A DNA stretch of 64,000 nucleotides, taken from NCBI GenBank assembly GCA_039881145.1, contig JAYKKI010000040.1, positions 253,001 to 317,000 on the forward strand, read 5' to 3'. This DNA is from Druceiella hillmani (taxonomy: Eukaryota; Arthropoda; Insecta; Lepidoptera; Hepialidae). Below the pieces are notes generated by a model. It worked only from the letters and a program-made list of their open reading frames with translations, did not search any database and was not told where the DNA came from. Below are positions 12,905-25,548 of the stretch, one piece after another. Every line of letters starts with the position of its first letter. Position 1 is the first letter of the stretch. Made by a program: the position numbers and the translations under genes.

Positions 12905-13865
12905 GTCTGAAATATTTTTTACGTTTGCAGAATTTTATGCTAATGTTACAAATTTTTTTATTCTATATATCTATATAACAATTCTATATAACACAGCTGT
13001 TAAACAATTCTGAAAAAACTTACCTATTTTCGCTAAATTTTCTTTATTTAACTTCAGGTGTTGTTCATGCTGTTTCTTTTATATATGTGTACGAAAATAT
13101 ATAGTATGTTTAAAGACATAACAAATATTCTTGCGTTGAATACACTTGCGTTGTTTAACTTTATGCACCATGCTCAAACTTATTATTTTTGTTTTCTTTT
13201 GATTGCGAAAATATTGCGAATTAAATTAATGACTCACATTAGTTTTCCTTATCCGTTCTCTAGCTATTTCTCATTTTTTTTGGATTTTGGACTATTTACT
13301 CTATTTTCAGTAGAAGAATGACTTAGAAGCCTGTTGGAAATCTATTTTATATTTTTAAAATTCCATATCCTTTATTTTGTATATACTGTCAGTACACCTA
13401 TGTCTAAACCTCTAGCTCGTAACATGGAAAAGCTGTATGAAAATTAAAATTTATTAATATAATTTATTATTTCAGCCCAAAACTGAATATAGTAGGTATT
13501 CAAAATGCTGCCCAGTTCCATTTTGAAGGAGTAATTTTGTGTATTAAATATAAGCTGAAAGTATCGTCTTTTTCTGCTTAAGTTTTATAGCTTATGCTTA
13601 AAAATATGTTTTTGAATAGAGTACGTAAAGTTTGAATTTTCTTTCCTAAAGTTATGAATTTAGGAGGTTTTAAGGAGCATGGATTTAAACAAATTAAACC
13701 ATTATTTACCATGTTTATTTTGTTAACTTGAAAATATCATGTATTTGATCAACAAATGAGTAGATGATATTAACATAATTATTTAAATAATTTGTGAATT
13801 ATTAATAATAGGATATTAAACCTGTATCATATATATGTATTGCTTAGATTTTATTACGGCATATT
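12905..13865. other. AT-rich intergenic between segment A and D2
   Basis: Contains a hydrophobic 87-codon frame (13,058-13,321) that I regard as chance in this composition. No recognised feature. Confidence 0.4.
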
Positions 13866-14840
13866 TAGTTGAATATACTCGTCCATTATACCGTAAGTGT
13901 GCACACTATATCCTTTAAATCTAGTTTGCTTTGGCGGAATCAAATATGCAGTTATATTTCATTGGCCTAATGAGAAAACTCGTAACTGCATATTCTGTAA
14001 CTTCGGAGAAAATCAATAAATAATAAACTTTTTTATTTATGTTTATTTAATCTTCACTAGCTGGAGTTATCAGGTTTTAGATGCATATTGTTCTTTAAAT
14101 TTTGGCATCGAAATTCTATCGAAATAATTTTATTCCACGGCGTTACAAGTTTTTTTTCTAATTATGCCGATAAATAATGTGCATTATGTAAATTTGATAT
14201 GGTTATTTAAAACCTTAAAGTTTTTGTGTGCTATATTATATACGGAACTTTACACAGTAATACACATATGTTAAATTTTCATAATACTGCCACGAACGTT
14301 TATTCATGGCGTCGTAAGTGTTATAAAAACTCGTTCAAAGATTCCCCCTTAAATCAAATAGATATTATGTTCAAATGATTGGCATTATCAATCCACGTAT
14401 TTATGTTACCTCGAATCACACGTAGAATCAGGGTAAGCATTAATTGTTAGAATACACGCACACCCGTAACTAATTAAATACATCCCCTAAATAGATATAT
14501 TATCAAGTAATTATTACAGAGGTGGTTGCATTACGACAGAACTAAACTAATCGAATTCCAGGTATAATTACATTTACTGGCCTCTAAACCATACTTGAGT
14601 TGGGCGCTACCGTAACCCGAATCTCGCTCATTAATTGAGATGTTTCGATACTTACTGACAGGAAGCGGCAGGAGGCGAACGGTCTGAAACTTGCCAAAGT
14701 GTTTAATTATCGTTAAATCGCAGGTGAGCTTTTTCGCAATATTAAACTACTGCTGGTGAAGACATGCGATTGCCAAAGTTAATACAGAAGCGCTTATCAA
14801 TAGTGGGCTTGGGAGTTTAAAAGTTCCTGTCACCTAAAAT

Positions 14841-14899
14841 TTCTGACCACCAACCAACACACTGAAAGTTCCTGTCAGTGTGTTGGTTGGAAGTCAGAA
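14841..14899. repeat. Hairpin: inverted duplication inside D2
   Basis: TTCTGACCACCAACCAACAC... (14,841-14,864) is complementary to 14,876-14,899 with two mismatches. The 12-mer AAGTTCCTGTCA occurs at 14,821-14,832 and again at 14,866-14,877, bracketing the left arm. Paralogues D1 and D3 have the right-arm region but not the left arm. Confidence 0.9.
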
Positions 14900-15715
14900 A
14901 TAATTTAAAGGATTGATCTTTGGTTTAAAAAAAATTAATATTTAAATATTTCATAATTTATTAATAGCTAACCATGCATGAATTTATTTGTAATATTGCT
15001 TCAACTAGAACTATCCTATCTTATGAGCTAACATAAGGTAGTGTAATCACGTATAAAGGGAAGGAGTTCAAGTACCCAAACATTCCATATATACCTTCAG
15101 ACTTTTGCAATATGATAATAATTAGAAAGAAATGATTAAAAAAAATAATAAGTACGATAAACTTTCAAGAGATGTGTGTACACTTGGACTCTTCTCTAGA
15201 TATGTGTCTGAATAGGCGTTAACAACCAGTTGTGTTACGAGCTATTATTTGTATTTTAATCTGAATCTTATCTCCTCTTTTGTCGACTTTTTAAAAGTTG
15301 ATCTAAATCTGACTGAATCAGTAGAAGGATTTTCCAGTTAATTGTACTAAACTAGTTCCTAACGACTTAGTAATTGGGATTTTCTTTAACAATAAAAGAC
15401 TTTGATAAACTAATTGACTAATTTGTAAGTAGCAAAAGCCAGTAAATAACATTTATTTCAACATATAATTCAATCTGATCAAAGAGCCCCTACACCCACG
15501 CAGCAAAGCTCACATTTGCCAAGCTCTGTCTTACATATTTTGATATATTCTTCATGAGTTATACCTATTCTATAACCTGTGTATTAAATTTACTTGAAGA
15601 TTATAAAATATAATTTAAAAAATGATACTATTAAGGACTCTGTGGAATAGTTTAAAAAAATTCGCTTACCAAAAAAAGATTGCGCATACCAGGAAGAGAC
15701 AATAGGAGTCTTTCC

Positions 15716-15717
<2 letters not shown>

Positions 15718-15755
<38 letters not shown>
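15718..15755. repeat. (TA)n microsatellite
   Basis: A pure TA run followed by TA-rich sequence. The flanks (AGTCTTTCCAGA left, TTTGGAAAGATCT right) are imperfectly complementary, so the block could extrude as a hairpin. Confidence 0.9.
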
Positions 15756-15763
<8 letters not shown>

Positions 15764-16322
15764 TTATTTATATATATTTGGAAAGATCTCTAGATCCCTA
15801 TTTTCTCCATATCGATTCCCCTTATTCTAATACAGCGCACATTCCGTTTGCGTATTCCCGATATTATTTTTAAATTCAATTTCTTATATACTTTTTATAC
15901 AATTAATTATATCTTCGTTCATTTAGTTAAAACTTAGCTCTAAATAATAACTTGCACTCTACGACGAACACCAACTGTCGAGTTATAATATTAGTAAAGG
16001 TTTATAATCTTCAAAAGAATGTGTCAACCATAGACATATTTGTACCAACTATCATTCTCATTTTAATGGAAATTTATTTTGTCAAACTAAAATACTTTGG
16101 CTACAAATTAAAAACACAATTTAAAAATGTCTTTTTGTATGTCCGTTACCCGGTCTGATACGTTATATATAAATTTTATATCTGAACGTTTGTTATAAAT
16201 ATCTAGAGACTTTTTAATTTTTTCGAACAAGAAAATATCTAGTATCAAGAAAAAATAATGAAAATATAATTTTTTTTGGAAATAGGTTCATTAATTTTTT
16301 TCCAAGTTTTAACATTTTTAGT

Positions 16323-16551
16323 TGGATATATTTGGCGTTAATTTTGTAGAAATGCATTATTCATAATTAAATGAAACTACGTGATGTAGTATTATTTCTA
16401 CTTTCTTTAAGTTCTTTATCACGACCTAGGTTTCGTTGTATTATAAAATCTTCAGGTGGGCTATTAGCATCTTTCCTAAAGCAGGGCTTAAAGGAAGTCA
16501 TTTGAAGAAAGTAGAAATAATACTACATCACGTAGTTTCACTTAATTGTGT
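16323..16551 (+). mobile_element. Palindromic MITE, copy 3
   Basis: Same leader (TGGATATATTTGGCG) and arms as copy 1, with partial loss of the right arm's inner part. It is flanked by identical 11-mers ACATTTTTAGT at 16,312-16,322 and 16,552-16,562, the clearest target duplication together with copy 4. Confidence 0.92.
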
Positions 16552-17385
16552 ACATTTTTAGTATTAAGAAACCAAACAATAATGCCTCACTTGTTTTTGC
16601 AAAAAAATCTAAAACGGATATGACTCACAGAAAACTAAAACAAATTGCGCGCTTTCATACAACGAGGGCAGAACTCGGCCATAGGCGGTGGAAGGAAGGT
16701 GTCGAGATTACGCATATCTGGTATAATTAATGGGGTATGAACCCAACAACACATTACCGCGGCGTCACAAAATACGTTTGTTTTTCTGTAGGACGTAAAT
16801 TTAGTGTGGCTTTAAAATATAACTTCCATAGAAGTAATATAAACTATATATCTCAGTTTTCAGAAAACTAAAAAGAAGTAAATAATGACCCTTTATTAAC
16901 ATTAGTACGTGAATTGAAATTGAGACATTACCATTTTCCACGATTTTCTAATAAATAACTTATTTTTGCATTAAATTAAAATAAGTTACGAAAAGTTCAA
17001 ATAATATTCTAATAATTTCTTTAAGATTTGCCTGATCATTCGTCACAGTAATCTTATAACTTACTTAATCAAATAAGTAAGCTAAACATTTGAAATTTAA
17101 AAGGTATATTAATTGGATTTATTGAACTTGTACGAGTCGGTAGCCGCAGGTAATACATTAGTTGTGTGTGCCGGTCAGACTTCGATCAAGCCAGGCATAT
17201 GTGCCTGCTAAGTTAACAGGAAATGAACATCCACATATTGAAGAAACAACTTCTCCAACGGTCTGTCGTGTAATATCAAATATATTTTCTTTTTCTCCAT
17301 GGAAAATCTGAAATGCTCTTGCTTTTTCTCTCTACATGTCTATATATAATTAGCGTAACATGATTGCTTTAAAATTATTATTTAA

Positions 17386-17437
17386 AGATGATGTATATAT
17401 TTAAAGCTAGACTCTAGCTTTATATATTTACATCGTC
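17386..17437. repeat. Imperfect hairpin
   Basis: GATGATGTATATATTTAAAG... pairs with ...CTTTATATATTTACATCGTC around a centre at AGACTCT, with a few mismatches. Possibly an old inverted duplication. Confidence 0.7.
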
Positions 17438-17667
17438 ATTAACATTACATTAAATTACATCATCGTATTTAGTGTTTCTAAGCAAAGTTTTAGTACAAAA
17501 ATCTAGGTCAGAGAGAGGGAAATATTTAGCACGTGTAATAGTCTCTTAACAAAAAAGTACAAGTGATATGTGATTAAACGCGGGCCTTGAAGTTAGTACA
17601 CTTTCGTGGATCATTTTTTTTATCATTTAATAAGGATAAAAAATTACAAAGGAATTAGTTATTAAGT

Positions 17668-17712
17668 CTTTTATGCTGCGGAAACACACAAAACAGATTA
17701 AGATAAACGTGA
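17668..17712 (+). repeat. Dispersed repeat F, copy 2
   Basis: Partner of 736-781; shares GGAAACACACAAAA and ATTAAGATAAACGTGA. Confidence 0.5.
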
Positions 17713-18438
17713 ATCTATCTATCCTTTAATTAAATTTGTATTTCAGAAGTTCTGAATGACAGCGTATTTTTGAAGGATGCATATTTGAAAGTAACTTTAG
17801 TAGCACATGATCAGTACATTAAAAACTTTATCTGACCAGTTGTTAGTAGATGGAGGCATAACTACATGAAACTTTTCAAGTATAATTTTACTTTCTGTAC
17901 TTTTCTGAAACGTTTTTATACGGATATCAAATTATTCAAGAAAACTGTTTCCTAGGTGTTTTCTTTCCAACCAGAAGAGAGAATAGTAAATTAGTAAGGA
18001 ATTAACATAGTTCTTACGTAAAAAGCAGCTCCTACACGCTCAATCAACGTTTCAGACTTTTTAACTTTTTTAGTTAATTACTACGACGTCTGTCACATAA
18101 TGTTAATTAACATTTTACTTAAAAAGGATATCGCTACATCAACCGGGTTAATAGAAGTAAGTTCCTAATTTTTTGCATCAATTTCCTTACTACATGATTG
18201 TGAGTGTCTTTTTCACGCGAATTCATCTGAATTGTAGAACACTTCCGAATAGTTTATTAACTTTTCAAATTGTATAATGTGAGCCTCCTAAATATTTCAG
18301 TTTCATAATCGGATGAGCTCAATATTCACGCTAGACCCCAAGAATAAATGAAACACGAGATGTAGATGTATTTTACTACAGGGTGAAGTCACCATTATAT
18401 TAGATTTTCTATTTCCTCAAGAATAGACGACGACAAAC

Positions 18439-18471
18439 ACAAGATGGTATGGTCCGGTCATGCCATCTTGT
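18439..18471. repeat. Short hairpin
   Basis: ACAAGATGGTATG and CATGCCATCTTGT are complementary apart from one mismatch and are separated by 7 bases. Function unknown. Confidence 0.75.
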
Positions 18472-19264
18472 GGAAAAGTTTCAAACCGGCACCGTGCCGG
18501 TGCTGTGCTGTGCTAGATGATGTAAAAACGCTCTGTTACTTTATGAGTAACAATATTTAGTGGTACGTAGCGTAGAGCTATTTCTGCTATCACTGAAGTA
18601 CACATTTTTCACTTACATTATTCTCTGTGTTGTGTGTCGAACGGTAATAGGTAAAAATTAAAATTTTCTTGCTCTAAAAACATAATCATTACTCCTTTGA
18701 TCCTACTGTCATTTATTTATCTGTTTTTGCTACTCAAAGTAATCAATATTACAAAAACTCTTAAATTAATTATACTATATTATAATTTATACTCACTGTG
18801 TAAATTATAGAAGCAACTAAACAAAAAGCAAAAAAGAAACGTTTATCTCTATACATGTATATTGGTTCATTGATTTAATCTTGAGAAATAGTCAGTGAAT
18901 TGTCAGTGAGTTTTAAAATTATTATCTTAAATGAACAAGAGGTTGAAAGCGAATAAGGTTGTTATTAAGAGTATTGATAAAAATATTTTTTTTAAAGCAA
19001 GATAAAAGGGGAATATTAGAATAACGAAAACTTTATATGTATAAATAAATAAAGATTCAATTACAGAAAAAGTCAGGGGTAGAAACATTTTTTCCCGCGA
19101 TAAAGATTTTCTTGACTAATAAATCAATTTATTTAATAAATTTTAACCATTCTTATTGAATAATATATAATATATTATCCTTCGATACCTTTAACTTATT
19201 GAGGTGGCTACCGTATCCAGTTTCTGTACGTACCGCTACATTACAATTATTTTGAAGAATAATT

Positions 19265-19550
19265 CTCCATAGTTATTTTTATCATTTCTGGTATTTATCC
19301 ATGCCTGAATCAGATGAGGCTATTAGTTTCTTAGGTTTTCATCGTTTTGTTTTGTCTATATTTTCATTGTTATTTGACATCTTAAGCCGAACTTTCTAGA
19401 AAAAGAATGATGATAGGTACAAAACAAGTTTTTACGACATATCGTCACGAATATAGACATATCGTAAGTAAGTAGAAAAAGTGGTGAGCGTTGTAGGACG
19501 TCAAAGAGCGTTCTAGTCAGATGAAATAAAGTATGACTCCATCCTATCAA
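19265..19550 (-). repeat. Dispersed repeat H, copy 1
   Basis: On the minus strand it shares 'CATCTGATTCAGGCATGG' and further scattered similarity with 38,270-38,460. Both copies can be read as a peptide containing TYHHSFS.K..LRC (minus-strand frame 19,356-19,550 here). This may be a decayed coding remnant, but I do not recognise the family. Confidence 0.55.
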
Positions 19551-19559
19551 GTAAGAGTC

Positions 19560-20584
19560 AAGTGCATAATCAAAATCAACATAATCAAAAAAAAGAACAT
19601 AATCAAAATCAATTTATGTTGGAATTGAATGAAATTACATTTGACCATATATGTTATAAAATATTAATAAAATGACCGAGGATGGTAGCAGTATATTTGT
19701 TTCCATTAAACTAAATTTTTAGTACTTTTTCTAATAGCAGTATGTAAGTTGCTTCATGCGGAGACCAAATAACCGCATTCTTTTCAAGAATACTGGAGAT
19801 ATACTTTTAATGTTTATTACCACATCATAAGTGTCAGTGAACACAATGCTTCAACGAGAAATCTTTTTAGTGAATCTGAGCATGGTAAAAATTTAGGAAT
19901 TTATTAAGTAACTGAATACTCAAGAACAAGTTTTCTAATATTTTGTGAACAGGTGAAAGAAAATCGTTAATTATAAAGAATTTTTATTGGAAAAGGTAAG
20001 AAAAATAGAGAAGATAGAAAAGGAAAGAAAATTAGTGAGCAATCTTATAAATATGAATAATTACAATGCTGTTTCGAAACATAAAATATCAAAGTCCATA
20101 AAATATCAAAGTTCAATCCGATTTAGTAGGAAATTTAAGTTCTAAGCCTAATTAGTGATAATATGTGGAGGAAATGAAATATTTTCCATGGCAAAAAGTA
20201 GTGTAAAGCGACTAGAATATTCAGTGCAGATATGAGTATTTAAAATTGCCAATTTAGATATGTAAAAATTGAACTGTAGATATGCTTTTGAAGAATGCAA
20301 AATTAACTTTTGAAATTTGAAATGTTCTTTCAAAAAGTATATACTTATTTCTAGTGTTTAATAATTAGCTTCCTTAAAATGAATTCAATGCGTCAAAAAG
20401 GATCAATTAAATCCTTATAAGGTCACTCGCTTGTGAATTGTCACCATTAATGAACTTAGGACATGAGTATTTCCGTGTTACGATTGGTATACCAGAAAGT
20501 ACCATTATTGCTAAATAATACTGCAAATTAATTGAACTAAGCAGTAAGTATTCGTCAGTATTAGTGTTCTGCGTCTCAAAAGTA
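19560..20584. other. AT-rich intergenic, nothing recognised
   Basis: Only short chance frames and a minor CATAATCAAAATCAA reiteration near 19,566-19,613. Confidence 0.45.
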
Positions 20585-21700
20585 AAAAAAAGATAACACT
20601 TATAAGATCGTTTATGTGTTCGTCCATCCGTCCCAGCTATTTTTCTCGAGAATTATTTGACGTAGAAATTGGAAAATTAGCAATGTATCTTAATATTCGA
20701 CACTTAAAATATTTCTAAAAAATATACTCTAAATGAGGCAGTCCTAAATTTATTAATAAAAATATTTAAAAAATATGTTCACCTTCCTCCTAGTTCCGTA
20801 AGAAAAACAATTTTTCTATAAGAACAGTTATATTGTTCCTTATACTATACTGTGCCCTTGAACATGAAAACCTTAGATACAATAATTTTCTTACAATTTT
20901 TCCGCATATTTTGAAGGAAAATTTCATTAAAATTACGTAGTGGTCGTTGGCAATCTCATCCTCTTTTTAAACAAATTGGAATATTGTTATAATAAATGAT
21001 TTCATTTTCTTTAGAGCGTTAATTATTTTCATATTTTATTTAAAAAAAAGCTGAAAGAAGTTATGACTTTTCAATACAGATATTTTAAATAATTTATTGG
21101 CTTAATTCAAAGACATCTGGAAAGCATATTGTTAGAAGACCAATCTGCAATAAATTAAATTTTATATTGTTAAAAACAGAATAAGATGGTGAACGTCATA
21201 ATATCATGTACATAAGCTTAAAATGAACCAACCAATTGCCTATCTGGATACGCACAAAGAATATGCCTACTACTAAATGCCTACTTGTATACATCCCTTG
21301 AAATTGTTGGTGCAAGTTAATTCAAAAATCATTTTCGTAAATATAATTCTAGTGTTTACAAATCTTACAGATTTTTCAAAGCAATGTCTGGAAAATTAGA
21401 GGATGACGAGGATATATTTCATGTCGCTTTGAAGATTAATATTTAATAATTGGTGCTTAAATATGAAAATGGTAAAGAGAACTTCAATTTCACTTCGAAA
21501 CACCGTTTCAATGTTATTGAACTCGATAGGAGGTGCTAAAAAAATCTCTCTCATTTTACAGGTTTGGGGATGTATATTAAAAAAAAATTAAAATTTACAA
21601 CATTGAGATAGAAACTTCAACGACATGACCGACAGACGGACGGATATAACGAAACTATAAGAGTCCGTTTTGTCATTTGGCTACGGAACCCTAATAATTT
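20585..21700 (+). mobile_element. Probable transposon remnant with terminal hairpin
   Basis: The right part contains CGACAGACGGACGGATATAA, then a stem GTCCG...CGGAAC around TTTTGTCATTTGGCTA, then CCTAAT (about 21,630-21,694). Similar 'ACGGAACCCTA' hairpin ends are, to my knowledge, very frequent in lepidopteran repeats. A short stem followed by CTAA also fits a Helitron-type 3' terminus. The left boundary near the CGTCCATCCGTCC motif (20,621) is a guess. No coding capacity is seen. Confidence 0.45.
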
Positions 21701-21704
21701 TAGG

Positions 21705-22475
21705 TTATCTATAACTTATATATATCGTATACAAATAGATGTATAGATGCACATATATTTCTAATAAGCTTAATGTACTTTAGTTAAATGCCTGTTACTA
21801 ATACTTTATTTAAAACTGTTGCTAATATATATAAATTGTTTAAATAATTGTATGAATATCATTTCATCGCTTGTTGTCAAATACATATTTTCTGGTTCAT
21901 AAAATAAACCCGGTAAAAAAGATTTGATATTTTTATATAGCTATAAAGCTTAAGTAGAAAAAAAATTACTTCCAGCTTCCATTTAATACACATAATGACA
22001 CCTTCAGAATAAAATTAGACAGAATGTTAAGTACTATATTCAGTTTTTGACTGAAATAATAAATAATATTCACAAATTTTATTTTTCACATAGCTTTTCC
22101 ATGTTACGAGCTGGAGGCTTAGACATAGTTCTACTGCCAGACAGTGTATAGAACACAAAAGATACATGTAAGGATATGGAATCCTAAAAAGTGTATTATA
22201 TACACCCAATAGGCTTCATTATTTTACATGAGGATAGAGCAAATAGTTAACAATTTAGAAAAAAAATTAATAATAGACAGAGAAAAACGGAAAACTAATG
22301 CGAGTCATTAATTTAATTTTGAAGGAAAAGAAAAATAATTAGATTTAGTATAGCACATAAAGTAAAAAACTGAAATTTACTTAAAATAAATGAGGATTTC
22401 GTTGTATTTGTTATAACTCTTAATATATTGTATATTTTAGTACGCAAAAATAATATAGATAACACAAACAGCACC
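21705..22475. other. AT-rich intergenic, nothing recognised
   Basis: No supported feature; the short minus-strand frame at 22,027-22,209 looks like chance. Confidence 0.45.
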
Positions 22476-23953
22476 TAAAGTTAAATAAAGCAAATTTATC
22501 GAAAATAGACCAAACATTAAAATGACACTCAGGAATAAATTAGAGCACTGTATTGTCCATAATTATTTCACAAACACTATTTTGTAAAATTATTATTTTA
22601 CGAGAAATATTGCGCCAAAGACTGCTAAAAACAGTTTTTTCCATTTATAGCATTATATATTTTCGAAGGTAACAATTCAAAATTTTAATTTGATTGAGTA
22701 TTAAATTTTCTACAATTTTTATTAAATTTTGTTTGTGATATCAACAGATGTGTACTGAAAAATCTTTGTAACAAAAGGAATAGTACCAATTTCAAGTGAC
22801 TAATAAATAAAAGCACACGAAAAAATATAAACACCAAAATACGAGTAATTTGTCGTAACTTTTACGGTACAATGTCGCATCTGATCATAATTAAAGATGA
22901 GAAGTAATCTTTTTCAATTTGTTCGTTTTAATGACGCGATTATTTAATATTTTATTTAAGTATAACTACTAATTTTCTTTATAATATATTCATTTTAATT
23001 TTTTTTAATAATCAGTAATCGATATTGCTCGATGTTGCTTAATTCCCTAATTAATTCGTGCGTATTAACGATAAAGCTGCATTAAAGAGCTAAGTTATAG
23101 AACATATTGTTTAGTGCTACTTACCGTATTATGTAAATATCCAAGGATTCTAATTCGTACTTTTGCTTCATGGCATGGCTTCAGTAAATAGACATATAAC
23201 GAAACAAACTTTGGATAATAAGAAAATCGTAACGCTATATGAAACCAGTCCACCTCTTGTTAAAATTCGAACTACCTAAGTGACTCCACAACAAAATTTT
23301 CAGTCCCGTTTCCATACGAAACACTTTCGGGTAAATTCTTCCGTTTGTATCTTACCTCGGCGACATTTCCCATTCATCGCACTTATTACACGCAAAGAAT
23401 CGACTTTCCTCGAGGACATTTTCTCATCAGAAGCGTCAATTAGCGTCGTGAATTGACGTTTTCTTTCCGTCGACGTTCGATGTGGAAAGTTTATTCGTGG
23501 CCTTGTAAATTATACCCACTCTGTACTTTACAAGTTTCATCCACGTGAGGCACTTTTAATACCTCCAAGGCAAATGACTGATATCGACACATTTTCAACA
23601 TATCTGATCTTCTCCGAAAAAGTTTTTATAAAAAAAATTTGTGAATGATATATTGATGCACTTGAAGAAGAAGAAAACATTCATTCAACTTTAAAGGTAT
23701 TTTTACCATTTGTATCGGCATTCAAAATTACTTACCCACTGAAAATATGAAAGTATATGATTCTTTTCCTTTATTATTATTATTTTTAAATAAAACCAGA
23801 TTTTTATTAAAAAATAGGAGTAGGCTCATGATTTGAAAGATGTTATATAATGTATATAAATAAATTTGAAAAAAAACAGAATATGGGCTTTAATGTTAAA
23901 AAATAAAATAGCAAATTTCAAGAGAAGATTTTGCAGAAGTAATTACTATAGAT

Positions 23954-25228
23954 CAAGCCTGCTCAACCCCATGCTCGCGGGCCACATTGTGGCCCGTAGA
24001 CGAATTTTAAGTGGCCCGCGCAAGCAAGTTATAAAATTGCCGCCAAGGTTGCCTGCCGCGGAAAAACCGAGTAAGTACCTATCAATAGAGAGTACGCGCT
24101 CGTACTTACAGTACCTATTTTTTAATTATCTTCCTTGAAAGTGAAGTATTTGTATTTTTTATTTTATTGATGTGGGACTGGACCAAAAATTTGACATACC
24201 TGATCAGTTATGTGTTAACATTGGTTTTCAAAAGTATGTTATTCATTATTAGTTAATTTAAGTTTTCATATTAGGGACCTATTTTTAAAGGAAAATATAA
24301 ACAATATGTGGTTTGTTTCAGTGTGGCTCACAGCAAACCAACTACGTCGAAGTCAATGTGTTTTTTCATAATGAACGGGGACATAAATATTATTTTATAG
24401 CAGTTTAGGTGCATAAACAGTTCACTTCCGACTATGTTTAATTTTATAAGGGGATTCAAAGCAAAATTAAATCTATTTTCATTTAATTTAGCTACAGAAA
24501 ATACTCACCTTTTTCCCACAATAAAACATTTGAAATAGAAGCTCAATATTGCTACTGCCAATTGCTCTAAGTACGAATATAAATTTAGATGCTTATTACA
24601 ATTGTTTGAGAGCAGATTTTAGGACTTTGAGAGTAAAAAAAAAATGTACAAATTTGTATGTATTCTTTCAGATTCAGTTTGACTGAAATAATTAGTTATC
24701 CCGGAAGTACTCAATTGGAACTCGTTGAGCTGCAAAATCAGTATGCGCTAAAAAACCTTTTTGCGGAAAAAGTGTCTCCGAAACCACAAAATTCTTTAGA
24801 AGATTTTGAAGATTTCTGGAAATTAGTACCAAAAGAAAAATAAATAACACAGATCACTAACTAAGTCACATATTAATGACTTATTGTTACTGTTAACTCC
24901 GGATTTGATACCTAACATAATAAAATTGTTACAACAGAAACGATATCAGAAATCACATTGATTGCATCAATTACCTACCTTAAATTTTATTTAGATTTGG
25001 ATTTTATCTTTATTTGTTACGTTCCATCTTGTTTCTTTATTTAGCATTAAAATGCTCTTTACTTTATTGTTATATTATCTAATAATAAAAAATAATTAAT
25101 TATATTTCATAATATGGATTTCTCATTGCAGATGTCCTAAAAGTAACTAAAATAGAAATAGTCAGAGGACCGCCAAAACGTTTGAATCGTCTGTTTGGCC
25201 CGACTGCTATAAAAGTTGAGCAGCCTTG
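23954..25228 (+). mobile_element. hAT-type transposon, end-complete but decayed
   Basis: Terminal inverted repeats CAAGCCTGCTCAAC (left) and CAAGGCTGCTCAAC (right, as complement) match at 13 of 14 positions. They are flanked by identical 8-bp direct repeats CTATAGAT (23,946-23,953 and 25,229-25,236), the duplication length expected of hAT. At 1,275 bp it is far shorter than an autonomous element. The subterminal sequence includes GCGGGCCACA and TGGCCCG motifs, and the interior keeps pieces of a transposase. It lies within segment B; A and C show no counterpart, so it inserted after the segments duplicated. Confidence 0.9.
24452..24843 (+). pseudogene. hAT transposase C-terminal remnant (GTF2IRD2/ZBED-like)
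   Basis: Two coding pieces in different frames. Piece 1 (24,452-about 24,630) reads GFKAKLNLFSFNLATEN, then a THLFPTIKHLK stretch, a stop, and a SKYEYKF....LFESRF.DFES pattern. Piece 2 (24,658-24,843) reads through TQLELVELQNQYALKNLF to FEDFWKLVPKEK and then stops. In the hAT families related to GTF2IRD2 and ZBED proteins these patterns occur in this order: FL.KL.LF, then H.FP.L, then F..RF.DF, then QLEL..LQ....LK..F, then F...L. They sit just before the C-terminal dimerisation region, which is missing here. A frameshift, an in-frame stop and loss of most of the catalytic domain make it non-functional. The family call rests on remembered patterns, not a search. Confidence 0.75.
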
Positions 25229-25344
25229 CTATAGATAATCTGTAATATTATTGAAAAAAATAACAAATTAAAGAAATATTCATGAGATTTGCATTAAGTG
25301 TCAAGCTTTCCTAAACCAATCGTATTTATTAAATAAACTAAAAA

Positions 25345-25460
25345 ATAATAATTAAATGAAACTATGTAATGTAGTATTATTTCTACTTCCTTCAAGTTCT
25401 TTACCACGACATAGGTTTCATTATATTACATCTTTAGGTGGGCTATTAACAAAGATACCT
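25345..25460 (+). mobile_element. Palindromic MITE, copy 5 (left half only)
   Basis: From ATTAAATGAAACTATGTAAT to the central GGCTATTAACAAAGATACC it follows the left arm of copy 1. The leader and the right arm are absent, so no target duplication can be assigned. Confidence 0.8.
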
Positions 25461-25548
25461 CTTAGGAATTTCGACAGCATTTATATATTAAACAAAACAA
25501 TAGCGGATGCCGAGTTCGTGCGGGTTTTCCCACTGCTTACGTTAGTGA

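Larger units (their letters stand above)
13870..16150 (+). repeat. Dispersed family D, copy D2
   Basis: Matches D1 (inverted) over about 13,870-14,960 and D3 (direct) over about 14,390-16,100. Landmarks shared with D3 are CGAATCACAC.TAGAATCA, TTAAAGGATTGA, AATAAGTACGA.A and AAGGTTTATAATC. Length and divergence differ across the copies, and no frame is conserved. This is the most complete copy of the family in the window; its identity is unknown. Confidence 0.7.
16563..19260. other. Intergenic, no gene recognised
   Basis: Includes a slightly GC-richer patch at about 16,640-16,760 with a 60-codon frame I cannot assign, the repeat F partner, and two hairpins listed separately. A GC-richer stretch at 17,130-17,220 was examined for tRNA/SINE character without support. 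Confidence 0.4.

Noticed and set aside
13058..13321. Hydrophobic 87-codon frame, possible membrane protein
   Set aside because: Phe/Leu/Ile-rich products are expected from T-rich DNA; no motif or conserved relative.
17130..17220. tRNA or SINE head
   Set aside because: GC-richer stretch, but no convincing A and B boxes or cloverleaf pairing could be drawn.
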